DNA of 64,000 bases from G965202915 sp965205955 (GCA_965205955.1 OZ242192.1:372001-436000), one strand, 5' to 3'; numbered from the stretch's first letter, positions 51,211 through 60,394 are shown. Notes: a model not told the origin generated them from the letters alone. Made by a program: numbers and translations.

Positions 51211-51975
51211 ATGCTCTTTGCTGATAACTGGCCAAAGGGGAAAGCCGCTATATTTGCATACAACCACACCGTCTCCGACCGGGGCCGTATTCGGGAAGCC
51301 TGTGTATGGCGTCTCGCCGGCGGAAGCTGCCTTATATTTGCCGTTTCGATCTTACTAAGCGGCTGTATGAGCCATACCGTGATCAATGAATACCGGGCAA
51401 CAAAGACCGTTTCACTCGATAAACACGATACGATTGTCATTCTTGGCAGAAGGTATAGCGGCGATTATGAAACCGAGCACAATTTCGTCCAGTGTATCGG
51501 CAACCAGTTGTCCACCGGCGCCAAGGTCTTCAACGTGATCCCGGAAAAACACTTTGTAGATAGTCTTTACCCCTATTTTGAAGCCGGCACGGCGCCGTCA
51601 GATATTAAGCGCCTTGGTACGCTGGTGAATAATCCCTTGATTGCAAAAAAGCTCACAGAGCTTGGTCTTCGTTATTTTATCTGGGTGGATGGGACAACGG
51701 AGACAATGAGAAGATCGGGCAATATATCCTGCGCGGCGGGACCTGGGGGTGGAGGCTGTCTGGGTTATGTGAGTTGGGATGATGAGGCGAATTATGAGGC
51801 CAGCATCTGGGATTTCAGCCAGATGGAATTGTCGGGGAAGATCCATGCGGAAACCATGGGCACCTCTTTTACGCCCGCCATTATTATACCCATACCCATG
51901 CTGGCGAGGGTTCAGACTACCACCTGCAAGAAATTATCAGAACGAATAAAGATGTTTTTTTCCGAGCAGGGATAA
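51211..51975 (+). CDS. Putative lipoprotein (254 aa from this start)
   Basis: A hydrophobic segment ends in the lipobox LLSGC (Cys52), after which a soluble domain follows with SLDKHDTIVILGRRYSGDYETEHNF and a glycine-rich patch PGGGGCLGY. No family is recognised. From ATG 51211 the signal would be unusually long (51 residues), so the true start may be a non-ATG codon around 51290-51305. It is a single gene followed by a strong palindrome. Confidence 0.7.
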   Translation: MLFADNWPKGKAAIFAYNHTVSDRGRIREACVWRLAGGSCLIFAVSILLSGCMSHTVINEYRATKTVSLDKHDTIVILGRRYSGDYETEHNFVQCIGNQLSTGAKVFNVIPEKHFVDSLYPYFEAGTAPSDIKRLGTLVNNPLIAKKLTELGLRYFIWVDGTTETMRRSGNISCAAGPGGGGCLGYVSWDDEANYEASIWDFSQMELSGKIHAETMGTSFTPAIIIPIPMLARVQTTTCKKLSERIKMFFSEQG

Positions 51976-51987
51976 TGAACGAATGCC

Positions 51988-52006
51988 CGGGTTACGCGGT
52001 AACCCG
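51988..52006 (+). terminator. Perfect palindrome after the lipoprotein gene
   Basis: CGGGTTAC, a GCG loop and GTAACCCG form a perfect 8-pair hairpin 12 bases after the lipoprotein stop and 23 bases before purC. No T-run follows, so it could also act as an operator or leader element for purC. Confidence 0.4.
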
Positions 52007-52029
52007 AATACCATACTATAGAAGCTACT

Positions 52030-52953
52030 ATGTTGGAACAGAGAAAACCGGAACCATTGGTGGATAATCCTATTCAGCCCTTGTTTCGCCCCAAAATCAA
52101 CAGCCTGGAATTACTCAGCAGCGGCAAGGTTAGAGAGATCTATGCTGTCGATGACCGGCATATACTTATCGTTGCTTCTGATCGTCTTTCGGCCTTTGAT
52201 GTGGTTCTTCCTGATCCGATCCCGGGAAAAGGCCGTATTCTGACCGAAGTATCCGATTTCTGGTTTGAACGCACGCGTAGGCTTGTAAAAAATCACTTGT
52301 GCAGTTTGGCTTTACAAGATATTATTAATGATAAGGATGAACTCCGGATCCTGGAAGGACGCAGTACGGTCGTAAGCAGATTAACGCCTCTGCCAGTTGA
52401 AGCCGTTGTGCGGGGCTACATTACCGGCTCCGGCTGGAAAGAGTATCAGCAAACCGGCGCGATTTGCGGGATAAAATTACCCCCGGGTTTGCAGCAGGCA
52501 CAAGGTCTGCCTGAAGCAATTTTTACTCCTTCGACAAAAGCAGCGACAGGCGCTCATGATGAAAATATCAGTTTCGGAGAAATGACAGATTTAATCGGAG
52601 AAAAAAGGGCCGGGAGCGTCCGAGAGCTCAGCCTGAAACTATATGCCGAAGCCGCCGAGTATGCGTTGCGGTGCGGGATCATTATTGCCGATACAAAATT
52701 CGAGTTCGGCCTGAATGAAAAGGGTGAATTGATCCTGATGGACGAGGTGCTGACGCCGGATTCATCGCGTTTCTGGCCCGTTGATTCGTACCGGGTGGGG
52801 ATCAGTCCTCCCAGCTTCGATAAGCAGTATATACGGGATTATCTGGAGAAGCTCGACTGGGATAAGACCGCTCCGGGGCCAAGTCTGCCTCAAGAGGTAA
52901 TCGATCAGACGGCGGTAAAATATCATGAGGCGAAACAAAGACTTAGGGCATAA
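52030..52953 (+). CDS. purC: Phosphoribosylaminoimidazole-succinocarboxamide synthase
   Basis: It joins aspartate to CAIR in purine synthesis, using ATP. Family blocks are SSGKVREIYAVDDRHILIVASDRLSAFDVV, EAVVRGYITGSGWKEYQ, DTKFEFGLNEKGELILMDEVLTPDSSRFWP. At 307 residues it belongs to the longer SAICAR synthase type found in many proteobacteria and yeast. The carbonic anhydrase gene begins with GTG directly at its stop codon, so the two are coupled. Confidence 0.96.
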   Translation: MLEQRKPEPLVDNPIQPLFRPKINSLELLSSGKVREIYAVDDRHILIVASDRLSAFDVVLPDPIPGKGRILTEVSDFWFERTRRLVKNHLCSLALQDIINDKDELRILEGRSTVVSRLTPLPVEAVVRGYITGSGWKEYQQTGAICGIKLPPGLQQAQGLPEAIFTPSTKAATGAHDENISFGEMTDLIGEKRAGSVRELSLKLYAEAAEYALRCGIIIADTKFEFGLNEKGELILMDEVLTPDSSRFWPVDSYRVGISPPSFDKQYIRDYLEKLDWDKTAPGPSLPQEVIDQTAVKYHEAKQRLRA

Positions 52954-53619
52954 GTGGAAGAGATCGAGAAACTTATAGCAGGATTCAACGAGTTCCGCAA
53001 ACGCCATTATGCAGAGCAACCGGAGTTCATCAATCGTCTCATAAGAAAAAGGCAGTCGCCCCGGATATTGATTATTGCCTGTTGCGATTCGCGCGTTCAT
53101 CCGGAAACCATATTGAATACCAGACTCGGTGATATCTTTGTCATCCGTAATATTGCCAATATCGTCCCGGTCTATAATAAAGACAGCGAAAATTTATACG
53201 GCACCGGCGCTGCGATAGAATTTGCGGTAACCCACCTTGGAGTCAGACATATTATTGTTTTCGGCCACAGCCAATGCGGCGGGATCAGGAGTTTGATAGA
53301 AGGCAAATACATAGACGCGAACTATGATTTTATTGACCGATGGATGGCAACGCTGGCACCGGTGCGTGAGCGCATACTGGATGAGTTCGCCGATAGTCCT
53401 TTCAACCACCAGTGCCATCGGTGTGAGCTGGCAGGCATAGAATTTTCCCTGAATAATCTCCGCGATTTTCCGTGGATACGCAACAAAACCGATGAAGGTT
53501 CCTTGTTTATACATGGCTGGTATTTTGATATTGGCCTTGGTAAACTATTAAAAAGAGATGATAAATCCAGGCAATTCATTCCTCTGGAAACAACCCAGCC
53601 GATTCAACCCGGGGTGTGA
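52954..53619 (+). CDS. Beta-class carbonic anhydrase
   Basis: It interconverts CO2 and bicarbonate in the cytoplasm. Zinc ligands are visible in IIACCDSRVHPE (Cys, Asp-Arg pair) and GHSQCGG (His, Cys). The GTG start is contiguous with the purC stop (TAA-GTG), so it depends on translation of purC. Length is 221 residues. Bicarbonate is used upstream of purC in purine synthesis, which may explain the pairing; this is inference. Confidence 0.95.
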   Translation: MEEIEKLIAGFNEFRKRHYAEQPEFINRLIRKRQSPRILIIACCDSRVHPETILNTRLGDIFVIRNIANIVPVYNKDSENLYGTGAAIEFAVTHLGVRHIIVFGHSQCGGIRSLIEGKYIDANYDFIDRWMATLAPVRERILDEFADSPFNHQCHRCELAGIEFSLNNLRDFPWIRNKTDEGSLFIHGWYFDIGLGKLLKRDDKSRQFIPLETTQPIQPGV

Positions 53620-53656
53620 AAACAATTTTGAACCACGGTAAATAGCAGCCTCCGCA

Positions 53657-54409
53657 ATGATCCCACTGCACGATGACAATCCGACCGAGATCTTCCCGGT
53701 TTTGACCATCACCTTTATCGGGATCTGCGTGCTCACCTTTTTCTGGCAGATATCCTTAGGCCCTGCGGGGAATGCTGCGGCCATATATCAATTAGGCGTA
53801 ATTCCGGCGGTACTGTTGGACAAGGCACAGCTTCCATCAGAGCTATCATTCGTATTGCCAGCCGAGTTGACCGTGGTCACTTCCATGTTCCTGCATGGCG
53901 GATTTATGCACCTTGCCGGCAATATGCTGTATCTATGGATATTCGGCAATAATGTGGAAGATGCGATGGGGCACCATCGTTTTATTGTATTCTATCTGTT
54001 ATGCGGTATCGCCGCCGTAGCCGGGCAAACGCTGCAAAATCCGGCCTCGGAAATTCCCATGATCGGGGCCAGCGGCGCGATATCCGGTATATTGGGCGCG
54101 TACCTGTTGCTATATCCCCATGCCCGGGTTCTGGTTCTGATCCCCTTGGGGTTTTTCTCGCAATTGATCCGATTGCCGGCCAGTTGGGTGTTGGGGTTTT
54201 GGTTTTTAATTCAAATTGCAAGCTCGGTACTAACAAATACCGAAGGTGGCGGGGTGGCCTGGTTTGCGCATATAGGCGGCTTCATTGCCGGAATGGTATT
54301 GATTCCTCTCTTCAAATACCGGCAAATACCGCTGTTCCATAATGGGCATGGGGCAACAAAATGGCAACGCACAATTCATAAGCCAGCCCGTGGCAACCCG
54401 GCAGATTAA
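53657..54409 (+). CDS. Rhomboid family intramembrane serine protease
   Basis: The polytopic inner-membrane protease cleaves within transmembrane helices. The catalytic dyad is Ser139 in IGASGAISG and His205 in AHIGGF. FLHGGFMHLAGNMLYLW with its histidine and asparagine matches the oxyanion-hole region, and the structure has six to seven helices. At 250 residues it is normal. Its stop overlaps the convergent gyrB stop by 4 bases. It lies 37 bases after the carbonic anhydrase gene and may share that transcript. Confidence 0.93.
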   Translation: MIPLHDDNPTEIFPVLTITFIGICVLTFFWQISLGPAGNAAAIYQLGVIPAVLLDKAQLPSELSFVLPAELTVVTSMFLHGGFMHLAGNMLYLWIFGNNVEDAMGHHRFIVFYLLCGIAAVAGQTLQNPASEIPMIGASGAISGILGAYLLLYPHARVLVLIPLGFFSQLIRLPASWVLGFWFLIQIASSVLTNTEGGGVAWFAHIGGFIAGMVLIPLFKYRQIPLFHNGHGATKWQRTIHKPARGNPAD

Positions 54410-56808
54410 ATATCCAGGTTCTCCACTCTCAACGCGTTATCTTCTATAAAATCCCGCCGCGGTTTTACCTGATCACCCATCAAGGTGGTAAAAATCTCAC
54501 CTGCGACCACCGCATCTTCAATCTGGATCTGAGATAACAAGCGTTTATCCATATCCATGGTCGTTTCCCAGAGTTGATCGGGATTCATTTCTCCCAGGCC
54601 CTTGTATCGCTGAATGCTCATGTCTTTCTTTGCCTCGCTGGTCAGCCACTCATAGGCGTCAAACACCGACACGACCGGCTGTACAACACTGCCACGCCGG
54701 ACCAATGCCCCTTCCTGTAAACTCATACAGTTATTCAATGCAGAAAAACCCCTATAATCCGGGGAAGAGAAAAACTCCGGCTTGAATACAGCTATAGCTT
54801 CGGAACCATGGATGAAAAAGGAAACCCTGCCGCCATAGGAGTTTTCTGAGGGAAACACTTCATAGTTATAATTGGATAGCCCTTTGCCCATTTGCGATAG
54901 CCCTTCTATCAAACTCTTCAACCAGGACTCAACCCGTGTCTGATCGGTACAGTCCGCTTCATAAAGAACCGGAAGACTACTCATCACCTTCAACAACGCC
55001 GGGTGATAATGCTTCTTCAAACTCAATAATGCCCGCCTCGATGCCATATAGGTTTGTGCATATTCACTGAGCAGGGCCTCATCAAAATTTTCATCATTCC
55101 CGTTTCTGCTTATTGCGCTTTTCTGCAGCGACAGTTCAAGTATATAATTCTCAAGCTCTATATCATTCCCTAAATAGCGTTCTCGCTTGCCTTTTTTAAC
55201 CTTGTACAGTGGCGGTTGCGCAATATAGATATAACCAAGCTCTATCAATCTCGGCATGTGCCGGTAGAAAAACGTCAACAGCAAGGTCCTGATATGAGCG
55301 CCGTCAACGTCGGCGTCCGTCATAATGATGATGCGGTGATAACGCAACTTCTGCTCATCGAACTCATCCCGGCCGATCCCACACCCCAATGCGGTAATCA
55401 ATGTAACGACTTCTTCCGAAGACAGCATCTTGTCTATTCTCGCCTTTTCCACATTCAGGATCTTGCCTTTCAAGGGTAAAATCGCCTGAAACTTTCTATT
55501 TCTCCCCTGCTTTGCCGACCCGCCCGCCGAATCACCCTCAACCAGAAACAATTCCGATTTTGCCGGATCCTTCTCCTGACAATCTGCCAATTTACCCGGC
55601 AAACCAGCAACATCCAAGGCCGTCTTTCTGCGTGTCAACTCCCTGGCCTTCCTGGCAGCCTCCCTGGCACAGGCAGCCTCAATAATTTTGCTACAGATCG
55701 CCCGGGCCTCATCGGGGCGCTCCAACAAAAATTCCTGCACCTTATCGGAAACCATCGAGTCCACCACAGACTTAATCTCCCCTGATACCAATTTATCCTT
55801 TGTCTGAGAGGAAAACCTTGGATCAGGAATCTTAACAGAAAGAACCGCAGTCAGCCCCTCACGCATATCCTCACCGGTTACATTCACCTTGACCTTTGCC
55901 AAAGCAACCTGGCTCTCTATATACTGATTGAAAGTTCGGGTAATCGCAGCCCGAAACCCGGACAAATGAGTACCGCCATCCTTTTGCGGGATATTATTGG
56001 TAAAACAAAGAATATTCTCCTGGTACGAGTCATTCCACTGCATGGCAAGCTGCAGGGAAACATTTAGTCTAAGCACATCGATATTAACTATCGTCTTATG
56101 CAGGGGCACCTTATTCCTGTTCAGATACTGAACAAAGGCCAGAATTCCCCCCTCATGCCTGAATACATCGCCTTGTCCATGCTGCTCATCACGGAGCTCT
56201 ATACATATCCCCGGGTTCAAAAAGGACAGCTCCCGCAAACGTCTGGCAAGAATGTCATAGTGAAATTCTATATTCTTGAAGGTACCGACATCGGGCAAAA
56301 ACCGCACCTCCGTCCCGGTACGATCCGAGGCCTCACACTGCTTCATCGGAGCCACCGGATCACCAAAACGATACTGCTGATAATATTGATATCCATCCCT
56401 GTAGATCGTCAGTGACAAAGATTCGGACAGGGCATTGACCACAGAAACACCTACCCCATGCAGACCACCAGAAACCTTGTACGAATTACTATCAAATTTA
56501 CCACCGGCATGCAGGGTGGTCATAATCACTTCCGCCGCAGACCGCCCCTCTTCATGGATATCGACTGGGATCCCCCGCCCATCATCAATTACAGAAACAG
56601 AATTATCCCTGTTTATAGTTACCTTAACCGTACTACAGTATCCGGACAAGGCCTCATCAATGCTATTATCCACCACCTCAAAAATCATATGATGCAAGCC
56701 AGATCCATCCTCCGTATTCCCTATATACATCCCCGGACGCTTCTTGACTGCCTCCAATCCTTTCAAGACCTTGATGTCAGACGAACCATATTGGTTTTCT
56801 TTTATCAC
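54406..56808 (-). CDS. gyrB: DNA gyrase subunit B
   Basis: The ATPase subunit of gyrase, which introduces negative supercoils. GHKL ATP-site blocks GMYIGNTEDGSGLHHM, VIDDGRGIPVDIH and GGLHGVGVSVVNA, the TOPRIM EGDSAGGSAKQGRN and the C-terminal QRYKGLGEMNPDQLWETTMD are complete. The proper start is GTG ending at 56808: GGAGGG lies 4 bases before it and it gives 800 residues in register with E. coli. An ATG at 56850 lies in a parS-like site and adds 14 unmatched residues. dnaN precedes it by about 100 bases, with no recF between. Confidence 0.96.
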   Translation of the reverse strand: MIKENQYGSSDIKVLKGLEAVKKRPGMYIGNTEDGSGLHHMIFEVVDNSIDEALSGYCSTVKVTINRDNSVSVIDDGRGIPVDIHEEGRSAAEVIMTTLHAGGKFDSNSYKVSGGLHGVGVSVVNALSESLSLTIYRDGYQYYQQYRFGDPVAPMKQCEASDRTGTEVRFLPDVGTFKNIEFHYDILARRLRELSFLNPGICIELRDEQHGQGDVFRHEGGILAFVQYLNRNKVPLHKTIVNIDVLRLNVSLQLAMQWNDSYQENILCFTNNIPQKDGGTHLSGFRAAITRTFNQYIESQVALAKVKVNVTGEDMREGLTAVLSVKIPDPRFSSQTKDKLVSGEIKSVVDSMVSDKVQEFLLERPDEARAICSKIIEAACAREAARKARELTRRKTALDVAGLPGKLADCQEKDPAKSELFLVEGDSAGGSAKQGRNRKFQAILPLKGKILNVEKARIDKMLSSEEVVTLITALGCGIGRDEFDEQKLRYHRIIIMTDADVDGAHIRTLLLTFFYRHMPRLIELGYIYIAQPPLYKVKKGKRERYLGNDIELENYILELSLQKSAISRNGNDENFDEALLSEYAQTYMASRRALLSLKKHYHPALLKVMSSLPVLYEADCTDQTRVESWLKSLIEGLSQMGKGLSNYNYEVFPSENSYGGRVSFFIHGSEAIAVFKPEFFSSPDYRGFSALNNCMSLQEGALVRRGSVVQPVVSVFDAYEWLTSEAKKDMSIQRYKGLGEMNPDQLWETTMDMDKRLLSQIQIEDAVVAGEIFTTLMGDQVKPRRDFIEDNALRVENLDI

Positions 56809-56833
56809 TGAACCCTCCAACAAAATATCACGA

Positions 56834-56849
56834 TGTTTCACATGAAACA
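56834..56849. promoter_or_regulatory. parS-like site 1
   Basis: TGTTTCACATGAAACA differs at one base from the consensus ParB site TGTTTCACGTGAAACA. It sits in the leader of gyrB, on the dnaN side. Confidence 0.75.
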
Positions 56850-56861
56850 CACAAACAATCC

Positions 56862-56877
56862 GGTTTCACGTGAAACA
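56862..56877. promoter_or_regulatory. parS-like site 2
   Basis: GGTTTCACGTGAAACA differs at one base (the first) from the ParB consensus; the inner 14 bases form the perfect palindrome. It lies 12 bases from site 1. The parA and parB genes are not in this window. Confidence 0.82.
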
Positions 56878-56911
56878 ATATCAAAGAACTGCAAAAGACC
56901 CTGGAATGCGA

Positions 56912-58012
56912 CTACAGCCGCATAGGCATAACAACATATTTACATTGACTGGCGCCATTCGGAAGGATCAGACAACTGCTACTCGGATCAGCTATACTCA
57001 ATACCACCTCTTCCGTATTGATGACCAAAAGGGGGTCCAACAGATACGATACATTGAATCCTATTTCCAAATCCTCCCCCTGATACTGAACATCTATTTC
57101 TTCTTCCGCCTCATCCTGATCTGCATTCTGGGCCAAGGCCTGTAACTTATTCGTATTGCAGATAATTCGGACCCCATGGTATTTTTCATTGGAAAGAATA
57201 GACACACGGGTAAGGCTTTGCTTCAACTCTTCCTTGTCCGATATCAGAACGGACTCTGCTTTTTCCGGTATAACCCTTTGGTAATCCGGAAATTTCCCAT
57301 CGATTAACTTGCTGGTAAAACAAATATCATTACAAGCAACCCGGATATGATTACTACTCACCTGAAACTCCACATCTTCTTCCCCCTCATTCAACAAACG
57401 AAGCAACTCCACCACTCCTTTTCTGGGAACAATAATCTCCTTCGATTCATCCATCGATATATCCAGCTCTATTTCATCCAATGCCAATCTATGCCCATCC
57501 GTTGCTACACACCTGAGCGAATCCGACCCTATAACCATCAATAAACCGTTTAAATAATAGCGGACATCCTGTTTCCCCATTGCAAACTGGGTATTCTCGA
57601 TTAATTTACACAATCGGGCACGATTGATGCTGAACTTGGCCTCAGTCTCGGAAATATCGACAACCGGAAAATCCTGAGCCGGCATACCGGATAATATAAA
57701 TCGACTTTTTCCGGATTGAATGATAATACGCTCATCCTTTACCTCGAAGCTCAGTGCCGCACCCTGAGGCAGGGTCCGGCATATATCCGCCAATTTCCTG
57801 GCAGGGATCGTAATATCACACTCAACACCGAGTTTCTCACCAATAGTCGTTATAAGCTCAACCTCCATATCTGTGGCTGCTATGGAAACAGAATCGGGAG
57901 AGATTTTCAGGAGCAGGTTTGAAAGAACAGGTAAATTCGGTTTCTTGCTGACCACATTGCTCAATTTTTGTACAGCGGGTAATAATTTATCTCTATTAAT
58001 AATAAACTTCAT
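56912..58012 (-). CDS. dnaN: DNA polymerase III beta sliding clamp
   Basis: The 366-residue clamp forms a ring dimer that tethers the polymerase. It starts MKFIINRDKLLPAVQKLSNVVSKKPNLPVLSNLLL and ends VVMPMRL, both typical. Three similar domains can be traced, with DGHRLALDEIELD in the second. A stretch with DQDEAEEEIDVQYQGE is acidic compared with E. coli. It follows dnaA after 197 AT-rich bases. Confidence 0.97.
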   Translation of the reverse strand: MKFIINRDKLLPAVQKLSNVVSKKPNLPVLSNLLLKISPDSVSIAATDMEVELITTIGEKLGVECDITIPARKLADICRTLPQGAALSFEVKDERIIIQSGKSRFILSGMPAQDFPVVDISETEAKFSINRARLCKLIENTQFAMGKQDVRYYLNGLLMVIGSDSLRCVATDGHRLALDEIELDISMDESKEIIVPRKGVVELLRLLNEGEEDVEFQVSSNHIRVACNDICFTSKLIDGKFPDYQRVIPEKAESVLISDKEELKQSLTRVSILSNEKYHGVRIICNTNKLQALAQNADQDEAEEEIDVQYQGEDLEIGFNVSYLLDPLLVINTEEVVLSIADPSSSCLILPNGASQCKYVVMPMRL

Positions 58013-58209
58013 ATATTTATATCTCTATTATATTTACTCTTATTATGAAACAATAATCTGTTAATTATCTCTGTTTTTCTCTTACTTATCAAAGGAATAA
58101 CAAATGAATCCTTTGATATTCAAAGACTGTTTATATATAAATCAACCTGTGGATAAATATTTCTGTAATCCATGCAGAAATTTCCAGAGAATTTATACAT
58201 ACATTATAA
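58013..58209. other. AT-rich dnaA-dnaN spacer with a DnaA box, candidate origin element
   Basis: The spacer is strongly AT-rich, in contrast to the window average. A perfect DnaA box lies at 58148-58156 (TGTGGATAA, that is TTATCCACA on the minus strand). TTTATACATA near 58190 is a weak second candidate. The low-melting stretch at 58013-58060 could serve as an unwinding element. It may equally be a spare DnaA-binding region for autoregulation. Confidence 0.5.
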
Positions 58210-59547
58210 TCAAGTTGTTAACATATTCATCAGGTTTGTATAATCCTCTTGAATCCTCAGCTCCGTTTTGCATAGTTCATTTATCCTTCTACAGGCGTGC
58301 AGAACGGTAGTATGGTCTCTGCCATTGAACGCATCACCGATTTCCGGCAGACTGTGGCTAGTCAATTCCTTTGCGATAGTCATAGCCATTTGTCGTGGTC
58401 TGGCCACGGAACGGTTTCGGCGTTTGGAAAGCAGATCAGAGATACGAATTTTATAGTACTCGGCGACGATTTTCTTGATATTTTCCATAGATACCTGTTT
58501 TTCCTGTATGAGCAACAGATCCCGAAGAGTAGTTTTAGTAAATTCCAGTGTAATATCTTTACCGGTTAATCGGGCATTGGCCACAACCCTGTTCAGGGCG
58601 CCCTCCAATTCACGAACATTGGAGCGAAAGCGTTTTGCGATGAAAAAGGCAACATCTTCCGGAATAGATATCTGGGACTGTTCGGCTTTTTTATTGATTA
58701 TTGCGACTCTGGTTTCAAGCTCGGGCGGTTCAATGGCCACGCTCAAACCCCAACCAAAGCGTGATTTCAGGCGCTCTTCGAGACCGTTCACTTCCTTTGG
58801 ATACCGATCACAGGTCAGAACAATCTGATTTCGCCCTTCCAGCAGTGTATTGAAAGTGTGAAAAAACTCTTCCTGTGAACGCTCCTTGCCGGCGAAAAAC
58901 TGGATATCATCGATCAACAGCACATCCAGTGAACGATAATGTCGTTTAAAATCATTGATCAAATTATGTTGCAAAGCCCTGACCATGTCGGCCACAAACT
59001 TTTCAGAATGGAGGTACATGACATTTTTAGAGGGATCCTCCTGCAAAATGGCGTGATTTATAGCGTGGATCATATGGGTTTTACCGAGGCCCACACTGCC
59101 ATAAAGCAACAGAGGATTATAAGCCGAGTGCGGATTTTTAGCGACCTGGATTGATGCAGCCCTGGCTAATTGGTTCGATTTACCTTCGACAAAGTTCTCA
59201 AAAGTAAAACCATTATCAAGGACGCGGTGGTGGTAATCAGCTTTGGGGGATTGTGTAGCCTTATTTTTGAGATTTATGCCGGCAGGGACCTGTTTCGCCA
59301 ATTCATGGCTGCCTATTTTTATGGACAGATGAATATCACTATCCTCGGTGATCGTTTTTAGAGTCTCTTCTATTTGCAGCAGGTAGCGTTCGTTGATCCA
59401 GTCAAGCACAAAACGGTTGGGCGCCAGGATCTGTATGGATTTTTCCTTTTCAACAACATGCAGGGGCCTGATCCAGGTATTGAATTGCTGCGAGGATAAA
59501 TTACCCTCCAGCCTCTCTAGACAGCGCTGCCATGGAGATATATGCAA
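58210..59547 (-). CDS. dnaA: Chromosomal replication initiator DnaA
   Basis: The 445-residue AAA+ initiator binds DnaA boxes and melts the origin. Domain I starts PWQRCLERLEGNLSSQQFNTWIRPL. The AAA+ core has Walker A GSVGLGKTH and Walker B LLIDDIQFF. The C-terminal domain carries the DnaA-box recognition block SLPEIGDAFNGRDHTTVLHACRRI. Domain II is short. The gene lies between hisE upstream and dnaN downstream on the same strand. Confidence 0.97.
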   Translation of the reverse strand: MHISPWQRCLERLEGNLSSQQFNTWIRPLHVVEKEKSIQILAPNRFVLDWINERYLLQIEETLKTITEDSDIHLSIKIGSHELAKQVPAGINLKNKATQSPKADYHHRVLDNGFTFENFVEGKSNQLARAASIQVAKNPHSAYNPLLLYGSVGLGKTHMIHAINHAILQEDPSKNVMYLHSEKFVADMVRALQHNLINDFKRHYRSLDVLLIDDIQFFAGKERSQEEFFHTFNTLLEGRNQIVLTCDRYPKEVNGLEERLKSRFGWGLSVAIEPPELETRVAIINKKAEQSQISIPEDVAFFIAKRFRSNVRELEGALNRVVANARLTGKDITLEFTKTTLRDLLLIQEKQVSMENIKKIVAEYYKIRISDLLSKRRNRSVARPRQMAMTIAKELTSHSLPEIGDAFNGRDHTTVLHACRRINELCKTELRIQEDYTNLMNMLTT

Positions 59548-59712
59548 CCTAAAAACCCCTCAAGAGAATTAAATCGGAACAATTTGTCACAAGTGTATAC
59601 CTGATCATCATACTAATCCACATTTAAACTACCAAGGCCTTGCAGCCGTCGAGTCCGGCTATTCCGCAGGGCGTCCTGTATCAGGTGCGGCTCTTTCCAC
59701 CAAAATGAGTCC
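59548..59712. other. hisE-dnaA spacer with a near-consensus DnaA box
   Basis: TAATCCACA at 59614-59622 is one base from the DnaA box. No rpmH or rnpA genes are found upstream of dnaA. A promoter for dnaA must be here or in hisE, but I cannot place it. Confidence 0.35.
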
Positions 59713-60036
59713 TTAATTCCGCTTTCTTTCCGCCTTTTCATCGATGCCGGATTTTCCAAAACGCTGTTTCAACTCATCGATAACCATATTCGGCGACAGG
59801 TTGTGGTAGCTGAGCAGAACAAGAGAATGAAACCATAAATCCGCAACTTCATGGATTATAGCGTCGTTTTTTCCGGATTTAGATGCAATTACCGCCTCAG
59901 TCATCTCTTCCCCCAATTTTTTCAATATGGTATCCAACCCCTGGTGATACAGACTGGCAACATAAGATCCTTTGGGATCAGCCTGTTTACGCTGTTGCAA
60001 CACTGTTGCAAGCTCCTCGAGAAAATCACTACTCAT
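59713..60036 (-). CDS. hisE: Phosphoribosyl-ATP diphosphatase
   Basis: Second step of histidine synthesis: it removes diphosphate from phosphoribosyl-ATP. The MazG-like helical fold has LGEEMTEAVIASKSG and EVADLWFHSLVLL with metal-binding acidic residues. I use the ATG ending at 60036 (MSSDFLEELATVL, 107 residues), preceded by GGAGGG; a longer frame from 60108 overlaps hisI by 80 bases and lacks similarity. It overlaps hisI by 8 bases. Confidence 0.95.
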   Translation of the reverse strand: MSSDFLEELATVLQQRKQADPKGSYVASLYHQGLDTILKKLGEEMTEAVIASKSGKNDAIIHEVADLWFHSLVLLSYHNLSPNMVIDELKQRFGKSGIDEKAERKRN

Positions 60037-60394
60037 TATCGCCCTCCAGTCTTTCCTTATCGACAACTTTCCGGTAGAAACAGCTCTCATGGCCTGTATG
60101 GCAGGCAACGCCTTGTTGTCGCACCTTGATTAGCAAGGTGTCCGCATCACAGTCCAGTCTGATCTCATCAATATACTGAAAGTGGCCGGAGGTTTCTCCC
60201 TTTTTCCAGAGGCATTGGCGCGAACGCGACCAGAATACGGTTTGACCTTCCCGGATACTTTGTTCCAGCGCCTCTTGATTCATCCAGGCATGCATCAATA
60301 TCATGCCACCGGCGCTATTCTGGATGATCACCGGAATCAATCCGTCCTGTCCCCACTTTATCTGCGCTATCCAGTTGAATGTTTCTGTTGTCAT
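60029..60394 (-). CDS. hisI: Phosphoribosyl-AMP cyclohydrolase
   Basis: Third step of histidine synthesis, opening the adenine ring. Family blocks are MLMHAWMNQEALEQSI with variation, VFWSRSRQCLWKKGETSG, DCDADTLLIKVRQQG and CHTGHESCFYR, with zinc-binding cysteines. Its ATG overlaps hisF by 4 bases. HisI and HisE are separate proteins here, unlike the fused enterobacterial enzyme. Confidence 0.96.
   Translation of the reverse strand: MTTETFNWIAQIKWGQDGLIPVIIQNSAGGMILMHAWMNQEALEQSIREGQTVFWSRSRQCLWKKGETSGHFQYIDEIRLDCDADTLLIKVRQQGVACHTGHESCFYRKVVDKERLEGDNE

Noticed and set aside
56809..56850. Upstream ATG for gyrB adding 14 residues
   Set aside because: The ATG is part of the parS-like palindrome; the GTG at 56808 has GGAGGG at the right distance and matches the family start.
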